A DNA stretch of 64,000 bases. Origin: Aplectana chamaeleonis. Lineage: Eukaryota > Nematoda > Chromadorea > Rhabditida > Cosmocercidae. Under the pieces are notes generated by a model. That model was not told the DNA's origin, did no database searches, and saw nothing but the letters and a program-made list of their open reading frames with translations. Location: assembly GCA_029168955.1 (NCBI GenBank), contig JAPDOI010000184.1:558001-622000 (forward strand), read 5' to 3'. The first letter of the stretch is position 1. Every line of letters begins with the position of its first letter. Positions 1 to 9,900 of this stretch are shown here, in pieces. The translations under genes were made by a program, and so were the position numbers.

Positions 1-613
1 ACTGTTCTGGTTCTGAGAGTCACGAGAAGCGTTTGTCATAGACAATTCCAAGATGAAGTTTATCGTGAACAGTGCCTTTAAGTATTTCTTGTACTTCTGG
101 TGCGTTTTTCTCAATTTCTACCTTATTTTAGTACTACTCAGGGACCACATAATTAATATAGCGGATAAGCTCAAAATTGCAGGTTAGCGCGAACACTGCC
201 TTTAACTTGTAACTTTAGGTGCACGAGCGACCCCATAGCACTAGGACTATTTCGCTGTAAGAAGATCGAGGCTCACGAGGCACATATTGTATTAGGCGGT
301 ATTGTTTTTATTTAAGATAGAATTCATCGTATTAGTACAACCTGGGACGTTTCGACTCCCGTCACTAACCTTACAGATGAGTCGTATGTGCAGCACTCGT
401 GTGGAGACTGAGCAGAAGTCAGCAGACTGAGTAAAAGTCAATAATTGGTACCATAGAATCTTGAGGTTAATTATAACTGTTTCAAACTACTTTATTCAAT
501 GCAAAACTGATATGTGCAAAACTCATCGAACGACTCTCAGTAAACTAACGGTAGAATTCCAAAACGGATTTTTTCTAAATGAAGCTATTCAACAAGCTTG
601 TAGTGATCATATA
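1..613. mobile_element. Two single ends of the TTAA-flanked MITE family
   Basis: Two right-hand ends of the same short transposon family are visible: TCGTGAACAGTGCCT followed by TTAA at 78-81, and GCGAACACTGCCT followed by TTAA at 202-205. They match the termini of paired elements elsewhere in the window (24113-24597, 54340-54822). The left partner of the first lies outside the window. The second may be a truncated copy or the same element after rearrangement. The rest of the stretch to 613 shows nothing I can support. Confidence 0.5.
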
Positions 614-1192
614 TCAAGTGTGCGATCGCTGAAGCATGCAAGCCACCGTGATGCGTTCGCTTTTAATGTCGGAGTTGCATCCAACATGATAGTCACCATG
701 AATCTGGAAGCCTGTTGGAACAGAGCACCTTCACAAGACGTTGTGTGTCAGTTTTACACTCAAAATCGCAATTTCGCTTCCAGTTTGGGAATTTCCTGCA
801 CACACCATGAGAGAAAGAGAAAAATGAAAATTTTGCTACACAGAGTGCGAGTTTTCCTATCCCTATGCAAATCTCATTGGAGTCTGATCATCAGAACAGC
901 AATATTTTGTGTTTTAAGTTATTAAAAAGGGATACCTGCTTAAGCTCTTCCCACCAAGCCATGAGAGCATCTTTGATTACGTGTTTGAGAGACTGACCCG
1001 AGATCCTGAACAGGAAGAAACTGGTCAAATTCGGAATGAAAGCAGCCTGACTAAAACTATCAAGACTATTGTGTAACCCAAATGTTTTGAAAAGAAAAAC
1101 ATCTCAATGGAATTCACATCTGCAATGGAATTCTGATGATTCGGAAAAAATTAGTGGGAGGTTTCGTCAGTATCGATCGGAATCGTGACATA

Positions 1193-1743
1193 CTCAGAAA
1201 AATGAAAACAAGTTACTTGTAATATAAATGTAACTTACCTACTTGAATGTCTCAAGTGACTTAAACATTTATTTTACATGTAACTTAAATTTCAATTATA
1301 TGTAAGTTACAGGTATGTTACGTGTAACTTACATGTGTATATTCATCATGGCGACGCAGTGAAAGCGCCCACACACGTCTCCGACCACGCTCTAAGTGTG
1401 AAACGCTGTACGGGGCCTTCACTGTCAGTGTGGGGTCGAGTGCCTCAAACTTGGGTAATTGACCCGACTGCGGCTCTTGTCCCAAGCCTGACCTCGGAAA
1501 TGCGTCGTATACTTCCCTTGAGAACGCCTCCTACGCCGACGCAAGTTACATGCGACTCATTTTGTGCCATTAACGACATGCAATGTATCGAAGGCGCACT
1601 TCACGCGGTATCCCGCCGATATGTTGCATGTAACTTAAATGACCTGAGATATGTGGCAAGTAACTTACATCGGCTTATATATGTTAAAATTAACTTGTTT
1701 TTTGCGTTTTATGTTACAAGTAACTAGTTTTCATTTTTCAGAG
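1193..1743. mobile_element. TA-flanked DNA transposon relic with 35-bp terminal inverted repeats
   Basis: The ends CTCAGAAAAATGAAAAC (from 1193) and its complement ending at 1743 form imperfect inverted repeats of about 35 bp, flanked by TA dinucleotides at 1191-1192 and 1744-1745. This is the target duplication typical of Tc1/mariner-type elements. Subterminal AT-rich stretches repeat the motif TGTAACTTACA in both orientations. The GC-richer centre (1340-1620) has no coding capacity I recognise, and holds the SL1-like match. It lies in intron 3 of CAP gene A. Confidence 0.65.
1444..1460 (-). other. 17-base exact match to the 3' part of the SL1 spliced leader
   Basis: On the minus strand the sequence reads AATTACCCAAGTTTGAG, identical to the last 17 bases of the 22-base nematode SL1 leader. 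Three of the five bases before it also match. The bases that follow (GCACTC) do not start with GT, so there is no splice donor and this is not an SL RNA gene. A retrotransposed trans-spliced mRNA end is one explanation. Confidence 0.6.
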
Positions 1744-1763
1744 TACAAGGGTTCCGTCTTCGA

Positions 1764-1880
1764 TTAAGTCTGACACGTGGACCAGGCGTCTGGCCGTGCG
1801 GGGTTGGCGGCCTCACTGAAGGATGGGGTTTCGATTCGCGCAGGGTGAACTATCTTCGCAGCCTCGTCCATTCATAAGAC
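1764..1880 (-). mobile_element. Short MITE, AGTCTGA family (copy 1)
   Basis: About 117 bp bounded by TAAGTCTGA at the left and TTCATAAGACA at the right, with a body matching (in reverse) the copies at 26028, 59633 and 63443. All share the GC-rich core around CTGCGACGGTAGATCACC, with small differences. No coding capacity. Confidence 0.65.
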
Positions 1881-2525
1881 AGAAAACATCACGCGAACTC
1901 TACATTTCTCGGCAAGTGAGTGAAAATAAGAAATCTGTAGTCCGCAACTTATTGAAGACTTCTAAACGATAACATACCCTTTATGTCTTAAAGCAATCAA
2001 ATTCGATTCGTGTATGGCTGAATAGTCTCCAAATTCAGCTGCAACGCCGGCCAGACCTTCCAGAGTGCAACTCCATTTCTGAGGAATATTGAATTTTTTT
2101 TTTTTGATGAGTTCTCATTATGTTCACAGAGCATTTGCGATTCGCGACAATCAGGAGAAGTTTCCTCTCTGGGCGCGTTAATTATGATGCCGTTCAGGAC
2201 TGGAATTCAAACTCAGACCCACCAAACATCGAGATCCTCCATGAAGATTTTTGTGAAAGTGTTGTCTGACAGTTAGAGAAAGCGCGAGGAGACCAAGTTC
2301 ATCACAATCAGGCAACAGGACAAGTGGCTGGACTTCCATTGCTGTCGCAGGATGTAGCAAAACACTCAATGGCTGGAAGGTACTCGAATCACTATAATAT
2401 TGCTACAGACTATCACTGCCTTCTCTTGAGATTCCTGATTCCCTTGTGGAACCAAGCATCGCTTTTTAGGGCCAGTGTCCAAGATAAAAATCGCTTTCGA
2501 GTTTCCACCAGAAAACGAAGGGTAA

Positions 2526-3067
2526 GGCCCCGTCATAGCCGGTGGATCTACTGAGTCCCACCGGGCCGATACGCATCGAATTCGTGGAAGACGGGTGCAA
2601 AAAAATCAACCCACTGAGTCCGACTGCGACCGTCTGATGCCCACCGCACCAATGCACCGACTGAGTCCGACTGAGTCCCACTGAGTCCTACTTAGTCCCA
2701 CCGAAATCATCCTCACCACACCAGGTCGATCTAAGTGTTTTTCACGTGATTTGGGCGCATTTTTTTCGGCCGACTGCGACCTGCCGAGTCCCGCCTCATC
2801 TCGACTCTCGCCGTCCGCGCTCTGCCCCACGTACTGCCGATACGGAAATCAGATTCACACATGTTGAAAACAAGAAAAATCAGCCACCAAACACGTCCCG
2901 ATTCACAGTTGAAGTGATAATCGTCACTATCAATTGCGTGTTTCGCAGAGGAGTTGGTTGGAGCTGGGGGCAACCGGACTCAGTGGGACTCAGCAGGTTT
3001 TTCCACCCCGGACTCATTCGGACTCAGTCGGACTCGGCAGGTTTTTCGACGAAGTCTGACCGGGGCC
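2526..3067. mobile_element. TAA-flanked MITE with repeated CTGAGTCC motifs (long copy)
   Basis: The ends GGCCCCGTCATAG and (reverse) GGCCCCGGTCAGAC are inverted and flanked by TAA at 2523-2525 and 3068-3070. A 3-bp TWA duplication is typical of PIF/Harbinger. Near both ends the motif ACTGAGTCC (or its complement) is repeated many times in near-tandem. A shorter relative lies at 32635-32880. Short open frames across this segment are repeat-derived. Confidence 0.65.
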
Positions 3068-3070
3068 TAA

Positions 3071-6000
3071 GAGTCTGACTGTTTCATTAGTGAAGAAAAA
3101 ATCATGAAAAACGCTGCGAAACATTCAAGATCAGCTCTTCTTCTTCTTCAGAGCCACATTTCGAGGGTGGATGAGTTGCATGAGTTGGCATGGACCTGAA
3201 CTAGACAGCTTGCACAAATATGCCCCAATACTAAAACGCAGCCGCGCTCGCGCTCCAGTGCTAATGTAGAAGCGGACCAAACTGTTCCTCGGAAAACTCG
3301 ACTGCGAGAGGAAGGGCTAGCGCGAGCGGACTTCGAAGCCGTATGGAGCTCTTTCGGGCTCGTTTTCGATCGTTCTCTCGAAACCAGTGCTCCAATGAGA
3401 CCCTGAACTTTCGATTTCCGGCCAAAAACCGAGGGCGAAATTTCTCGTGGGCACTGCCTTTAACCCACTGTAATAATAGTGGCATGTGTCAATCGAAAAA
3501 TTGTGTAATATTCTTTTGTTTTTTGACCATGTTGGTTTTCTGGTAGAAAATGTTCAAGTTCATGAGCCATCAAAACAAGGAAAATCAACTTGGCAGTTCA
3601 GTCAACGCGAACCAGCTATGATACGTGCGAGTAAGTTGGTGCATAATGTTGCAAGTTCCTTATGCTCCATTTAGGCCCGGATGGGTTTAAAGCTCTCCGC
3701 CTAAACATTGCTGCAAATCAAAGTGTCATTCAAGCACATACACATTCTTGCACGCAACTCGAATACTGTAGACCAAAAGTTCGGAAGCATTGAAAATTCA
3801 CTTTCTCGTGATTTTTGCGCTCTCATCACACACTTTTGCAGCTCTCTTTTCTTATTGTTTTCATGCTGTCATTGTAGCTCTGTTTATTATTTTTCCTCAG
3901 TATTTTGTCATCTTTATTCTTGGAAAATAACCTGCCGATAAAGCTCGGCAGACAGTCGTCCTGCTCAGGTCCTTTTCGTTGCCGTAGTTTCATTCAGATT
4001 GATTAATTGAGGATCAAAACTCAGTTTCTGACCTCTTCAGTCATTCGTGTTGGCTAATTGCATTGTCTGCGCCAAATATAAAACGTAAAACAACGTTTGA
4101 GCCCTTTTAAGGACAATACACTCAAATAAAAGGTATTTGCTGAAATTTTTATGGGTGCGCAGGAGAGCTCGTACTTCGAAGGTGCAGGCCATTTTTGTGA
4201 CAAAATTTAGGATTTTTTGTACGGAAAACAAAATGATGTTTAATTGAGTTGCTCAAAATTGTCCAAACACCTATGAAAAAATTAAGAAATAATAACCTTA
4301 TCTTAATTTTGCGAGATGACTCCGAGAAATTCCAATGTTAACGACGATCATCTTCACAAGCCGCACGCTATTTTGTCAATCTCTGCAGTGTTTTGTTTTT
4401 GAATTTCTAGGAATATTTTGAATCAGAGATTAAGTATTATATGAACTTGTTCTGAACTACTTCTCGGGCGAGATTACTGCTTGTCTCGAAGAATCAGCAG
4501 AGAGCGTTTAATGGTGGCATTTTCATTTTATTTTCATGTAATTTTTTTTCAGGGACCAATGATGGAAACGATTTCAGATCATCTGGGAAAAAATACTGAA
4601 GGCTTTAGGCGACCACCACGGACCCGAGCCCCTTCAGTCGCCACCACAGGCCACGCCCCTTTCCCAGATTTCCGAAGCGAATAGCGTCCAGACAGCGGAA
4701 TGAATTCCAACCATGTCTTCGATTTTTGATCCCTTGCGGGTCTGTTTCTTTGTTCTGGCCCGCTCCCGAGCAGCAACTGCTATTGAAAAAAATACCGGCC
4801 TGAGAAAACCAATGTTTCGTCCTCGTAATACAGCCATATTCATGAAGCCTTACAATGCGTTCGTAGGGAACCTTGATGCAATTCTTATCAGTGTGGGTAT
4901 GATGTTCCTTAAGATAAGCATGAAATCTCAAAAAAAAATTTTTTGGGTGTACCGCGCCTTTAAGCTCAAGCTCGTCCTTTCAGTTTCTAACAATAATCCA
5001 CGAATATGGGCACTCTTCTTGCTCAAAACCGTTTCGTCTTCGTTTTGCAGTCCCTCGCTTCACGAAAGAATGTACGATCAACGACTGATCCTTTTTAGTG
5101 GATGAGTAACTCGAAACTTCTGTGTTCTGTGACATTTCGCATCATTTGTCATGCATTTGATTTACTGCATAGTTCTTGCCTATTTGCAATGCTGCCCAGG
5201 TACATTGTTTTGCTGTGGACTAATGTACAGAGTCATGCTAAAGCTCAAAATGTACCCTCTCCCACTTTCATTATCGAACTTGGCTTTTTGGCCCAAAACA
5301 CTGAAGGTCAATTGGAGCAGGTGATACGTTCACATTCATCCCAAAATAAGGTGCAAAAGCTCTGATGCGCAAAGCTTTAGGAACCCACCAGGAGAAGAGA
5401 GAAGCTGTTAGCAGGCATGACGGGAACGATAACAAGACAACTTTTAGCAGTGCTTTTATTATAGTGGTTCAAAGCCTGGCTGTAAACCTTAGTGCATTTC
5501 GTGACTTCAACAGCTGCTGTAGTAATTCGTATTGCGTTCTTTCTCTCAAGAGAAATCTGTCCGAATGAGAATATCCGCCCACGCGCTAGACGGGCGTGTT
5601 GATTGGTTATCGCGAAGGTATTTTTCGGACCTGTGAATCGACTAGAAGGATTTCAAACATCTTTGAACAATATTTCAGACAGCTGTATCCTAGTTGTGGG
5701 TAGGCTGCCTTCGTGACGGTCTTTCGACATTCTCGTTGACCGCGTATGCGGACAATCTCATTCGGACAGAATTAACTCACTAAACCAAAGATGTTCATAC
5801 TATACCTAAAAGGAAACCGTATTATGGGTTTGCCACCATTATCTAGAAGAACATCTTGATTGGTAAGGCTTTGTGGAGTAGCTTGACTCGGTGCTCGTCA
5901 ATGTATATGACTTTGAAGCTGGGGACGTCCCTGATGCGTATGAATATAACTGCACGGTTTCCAATACACTGAAATGCAACAGTATTTCAAATGGTGAGAC

Positions 6001-6097
6001 AAGTTTGCAAACTTCAGTGCATCCTGTGAGTTTGACAGGTGGCTTAGCTAACTGAAACAACATCCAGGGAGAAATCACCATAGATTATTACATACAC
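3071..6097. other. No supported gene; single TTAA-MITE ends
   Basis: I see no coding exon with family resemblance here. Single MITE ends (GCACTGCCT + TTAA at 3460-3463; GCGCCT + TTAA near 4960) mark old insertions without a clear partner. Exon 1 of CAP gene A could lie in this interval but I could not identify it. Confidence 0.4.
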
Positions 6098-6118
6098 TTC
6101 ATTACATACACAAACTCC

Positions 6119-6195
6119 AGGATTGTATTCGATTGAAAGATTCCTCCGGCTGCCAATATCATCTCCCTGGAACCATTCGCGTTTGGACTGCTCAC
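6119..6195 (-). pseudogene. msp: Major sperm protein, C-terminal fragment
   Basis: Read on the minus strand from 6195, the sequence gives SKREWFQGDDIGSRRN followed by LSIEYNP, the conserved end of nematode MSP (family form [21 protein letters not shown]-stop). The usual stop codon after NP is replaced by GGA, so the frame runs on. MSP is the cytoskeletal protein whose filaments drive amoeboid sperm motility and which also signals to oocytes. This fragment starts exactly where the N-terminal fragment at 20881-22165 stops, and lies on the same strand, so I read both as one gene split by 14.7 kb. Confidence 0.85.
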
Positions 6196-6509
6196 AAGGG
6201 AAGTGTTTAGAGCGGTAAACGCACCTACGGAAACAGTATGCAGTGTCAGTTTCTCTTGGTCTAACTTTGTGAAATAACCAGCCCCGAGCTGTTGATTCCG
6301 AGGAGCTACGAGCCCGCAAAGTTTGGCTCTCTCCGCTCATTGATTTCGGCTGCCTCCACTCATTGATCGTGTCGATCAGGAGGGAAGGTCGTTGAGTGTG
6401 GCGGCTTGGTGTAGTGGATAGCGATGTGGACTCTTGAACGTGTGATGCTGAAGGTTCGATTCGGCACCTGTGTGGCTTTTTTGCAATTGCATTGGGATTT
6501 TGTATTCAT
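6196..6509 (+). repeat. Left arm of the large inverted repeat that splits the MSP pseudogene
   Basis: This arm begins AAGGGAAGTGTTTAGAGCGG at about 6196 and stays recognisably similar, in inverted orientation, to 20571-20888 as far as GGGATTTTGTATTC. Shared landmarks include TTTCTCTTGG, the tRNA-like boxes at 6407-6463 and GCAATTGCATTGGGA. The arms face inward and abut the two halves of MSP. They may be the ends of one giant element or two separate insertions of a tRNA-derived repeat. Confidence 0.75.
6407..6463 (+). promoter_or_regulatory. tRNA-like internal Pol III promoter (A and B boxes)
   Basis: TGGTGTAGTGG at 6407-6417 fits the A-box consensus TRGYNNARNNG. GGTTCGATTCG at 6453-6463 fits the B box with one mismatch. 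I could not fold the region into a full cloverleaf, so it is a tRNA-derived (SINE-like) module rather than a tRNA gene. Confidence 0.6.
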
Positions 6510-6906
6510 ATCGCTCCAGCCGCGAAGCGGCTGGAGAGGTTTGGTTTTGCCTAGGCCTTGTGATCACTTATAATTTTATAAAATAGTTTATAGAATCTTT
6601 GAAACAAAATTTCTCAAGATTTCCCTCTGGATATAAGTGAAGGGGTCCAGAAGACATCTGCTGTCCAAATTTCAGCCAAATCGGTTCACAAACAACAAAG
6701 TTATGAGCCCGAAAGCTTAAGAAATTTTCATGGTGTGCGCCGTAGGCCGTAGGCCGTGGGCCGTAGGCCGTGGGCCGTCACGCTTTTCAGTCCTCACTGC
6801 TATTAGCCACTACCAATGGTCGAAGGCAATCAACTTGGCAGACAGGTAAGTTGGTAGGAGGTATGTAGGCAGGTGAGTAATCGATTTGTAGGTCAGTGGG
6901 GATTCT
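6510..6906. repeat. Spacer with a small hairpin and a GTAGGCC heptamer repeat
   Basis: A perfect hairpin GCTCCAGCCGC/GCGGCTGGAG lies at about 6516-6537. Five tandem copies of the heptamer GTAGGCC/GTGGGCC run from 6742 to 6778. A GGTAG/GGCAGG-rich stretch (6842-6880) leads into the satellite. No gene seen. Confidence 0.6.
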
Positions 6907-9900
6907 TATGACGTCATCGGGACGTCGTGAAAAAAGCTTCGGGCTTCTGATGACGTCATCGGGACGTCGTGAAAAGTGCTTCGGGCTTCTACTGACGTAA
7001 TCGGGACGTCGTGAAAAGTGCTTCGGGCTTCTGATGACGGCATCGGGACGTCGTGAAAAGTGCTTCGGGCTTCTGATGACGTCATCGGGACGTCGTGAAA
7101 AGTGCTTCGGGCTTCTGATGACGTCATCGGGACGTCGTGAAAAGTGCTTCGGGCTTCTGATGACGTCATCGGGACGTCGTGAAAAGTGCTTCGAGCTTCT
7201 GATGACGTCATCGGGACGTCGTGAAAAGTGCTTCGGGCTTCTGATGACGTAATCGGGACGTCGTGAAAAGTGCTTCGGGCTTCTGATGACGGCATCGGGA
7301 CGTCGTGAAAAGTGCTTCGGACTTCTGATGACGTCATCGGGACATCGCGAAAAGTGCTTCGGGCTTCTGATGACGTCATCGGGACGTCGTGAAAAGTGCT
7401 TCGGGCTTCTGATGACGGCATCGGGACGTCGTGAAAAGTGCTTCGGGCTTCTGATGACGTCATCGGGACGTCGTGAAAAGTGCTTCGGGCTTCTGATGAC
7501 GTCATCGGGACGTCGTGAAAAGTGCTTCGGGCTTCTGATGACGGCATCGGGACGTCGTGGAAAGTGCTTCGGGCTTCTGATGACGTCATCGGGACGTCGT
7601 GAAAAGTGCTTCGGGCTTCTGATGACGTCATCGGGACGTCGTGAAAAGTGCTTCGGGCTTCTGATGACGTCATCGGGACGTCGTGAAAAGTGCTTCGGGC
7701 TTCTGATGACGTAATCGGGACGTCGTGAAAAGTGCTTCGGGCTTCTGATGACGGCATCGGGACATCGCGAAAAGTGCTTCGGGCTTCTGATGACGTCATC
7801 GGGACATCGCGAAAAGTGCTTCGGGCTTCTGATGACGTAATCGGGACGTCGTGAAAAGTGCTTCGGGCTTCTGATGACGTCATCGGGACGTCGTGAAAAG
7901 TGCTTCGGGCTTCTGATGACGTCATCGGGACGTCGTGAAAAGTGCTTCGGGCTTCTGATGACGTCATCGGGACGTCGTGAAAAGTGCTTCGGGCTTCTGA
8001 TGACGTAATCGGGACGTCGTGAAAAGTGCTTCGGGCTTCTGATGACGGCATCGGGACATCGCGAAAAGTGCTTCGGGCTTCTGATGACGTCATCGGGACA
8101 TCGCGAAAAGTGCTTCGGGCTTCTGATGACGTCATCGGGACGTCGTGAAAAGTGCTTCGGGCTTCTGATGACGTCATCGGGACGTCGTGAAAAGTGCTTC
8201 GGGCTTCTGATGACGTCATCGGGACGTCGTGAAAAGTGCTTCGGGCTTCTGATGACGTCATCAGGACGTCGTGAAAAGGGCTTCGGGCTTCTGATGACGT
8301 CATCGGGACGTCGTGAAAAAAGCTTCGGGCTTCTGATGACGTCATCGGGACGTCGTGAAAAGTGCTTCGGGCTTCTGATGGCGTCATCGGGACGTCGCGA
8401 AAAGTGCTTCGGGCTTCTGATGGAGTCATCGGGACATCGTGAAAAGTGCTTCGGGCTTCTGATGACGTCATCGGGACATCGCGAAAAGTGCTTCGGGCTT
8501 CTGATGACGTAATCGGGACGTCGTGAAAAGTGCTTCGGGCTTCTGATGACGTCATCGGGACATCGCGAAAAGTGCTTCGGGCTTCTGATGACGTAATCGG
8601 GACGTCGTGAAAAGTGCTTCAGGCTTCTGATGACGTCATCGGGACGTCGCGAAAAGTGCTTCGGGCTTCTGATGACGTCATCGGGACGTCGAGAATAGTG
8701 CTTCGGGCTTTTGATGACGTCATCGGGACGTCGAGAAAAGTGCTTCGAGTTTCTGATGACGTCATCGGAACGTCGAGAATAGTGCCTCGGGCTTCTGATG
8801 ACGTCATCGGAACGTCGCGAAAAGTGTTTCGGGCTCCTGGTAACGTCATCGGAACGTCGTGGAAAGTGCTTCGGGCTTTTCGTGACGTCATCGGGACGTC
8901 GTGAAAAGTGCTCCGGGCTTCTGATGACGTCATCGGGACGTCGTGAAAAGTGCTTCGGGCTTCTGATGACGTAATCGGGACGTCGTGAAAAGTGCTTCGG
9001 GCTTCTGATGACGGCATCGGGACGTCGTGAAAAGTGCTTCGGGCTTCTGATGACGTCATCGGGACGTCGTGAAAAAAGCTTCGGGCTTCTGATGACGTCA
9101 TCGGGACGTCGTGAAAAGTGCTTCGAGCTTCTGATGACGTCATCGGGACGTCGTGAAAAGTGCTTCGGGCTTCTGATGACGTAATCGGGACGTCGTGAAA
9201 AGTGCTTCGGGCTTCTGATGACGTCATCGGGACGTCGTGAAAAGTGCTTCGGGCTTCTGATGACGTCATCGGGACGTCGTGAAAAGTGCTTCGGGCTTCT
9301 GATGACGTCATCGGGACGTCGTGAAAAGTGCTTCGAGCTTCTGATGACGTCATCGGGACGTCGTGAAAAGTGCTTCGGGCTTCTGATGACGTCATCGGGA
9401 CGTCGTGAAAAGTGCTTCGGGCTTCTGATGACGGCATCGGGACGTCGTGAAAAGTGCTTCGGGCTTCTGATGACGTCATCGGGACGTCGTGAAAAGTGCT
9501 TCGGGCTTCTGATGACGTCATCGGGACGTCGTGAAAAGTGCTTCGGGCTTCTGATGACGTAATCGGGACGTCGTGAAAAGTGCTTCGGGCTTCTGATGAC
9601 GTAATCGGGGCGTCGTGAAAAGTGCTTCGGGCTTCTGATGACGGCATCGGGACGTCGTGAAAAGTGCTTCGGGCTTCTGATGACGTCATCGGGACGTCGT
9701 GAAAAGTGCTTCGGGCTTCTGATGACGTCATCGGGACGTCGTGAAAAGTGCTTCGGGCTTCTGATGACGTCATCGGGACGTCGTGAAAAGTGCTTCGGGC
9801 TTCTGATGACGTAATCGGGACGTCGTGAAAAGTGCTTCGGGCTTCTGATGACGGCATCGGGACGTCGTGAAAAGTGCTTCGGACTTCTGATGACGTCATC

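Larger units (their letters stand above)
614..2372 (-). pseudogene. CAP/SCP-TAPS family gene A, decayed, five exons recognised
   Basis: Minus-strand exons follow the plan of the intact gene at 51748-53401. Exon 2 is 2372-2223 (150 bp, phase 0/0; hydrophobic start, then LVLLPDCDELG), acceptor TTCCAG and donor GTGGGT. Exon 3 is 2078-1978 (101 bp, ends in split codon GG; begins KWSCTLEGLAGVAA), donor GTATGT. Exon 4 is 1005-936 (70 bp; HVIKDALMAWWEELKQ), donor GTATCC. An exon-5-like stretch starts at 795 with EIPKLEAKLRF but meets TGA at 762-760, and the QMxW motif expected there is not readable. Exon 6 is 703-614 (HGDYHVGCNSD, later ITVACM) ending in TGA. Exon 1 was not found. Members of this superfamily are typically secreted, cysteine-containing proteins; the family call rests on the W-C-LE..A, WW.EL and VGC...V.C signatures. 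Broken exon 5 and missing exon 1 suggest a pseudogene, though an unusual exon 5 cannot be excluded. Transposon remnants sit in its introns. Confidence 0.6.

Noticed and set aside
461..925. 154-codon plus-strand open frame as a gene
   Set aside because: It is the antisense shadow of exons 5-6 of CAP gene A, which carry the recognisable domain signatures on the minus strand.
1335..1480. SL1 RNA gene
   Set aside because: The leader match is not followed by GT and the downstream sequence has no Sm-site or snRNA-like form.
6402..6475. Functional tRNA gene
   Set aside because: A and B boxes are present but the acceptor, D and anticodon arms do not pair; the second copy at 20595-20685 shows it is a dispersed repeat.
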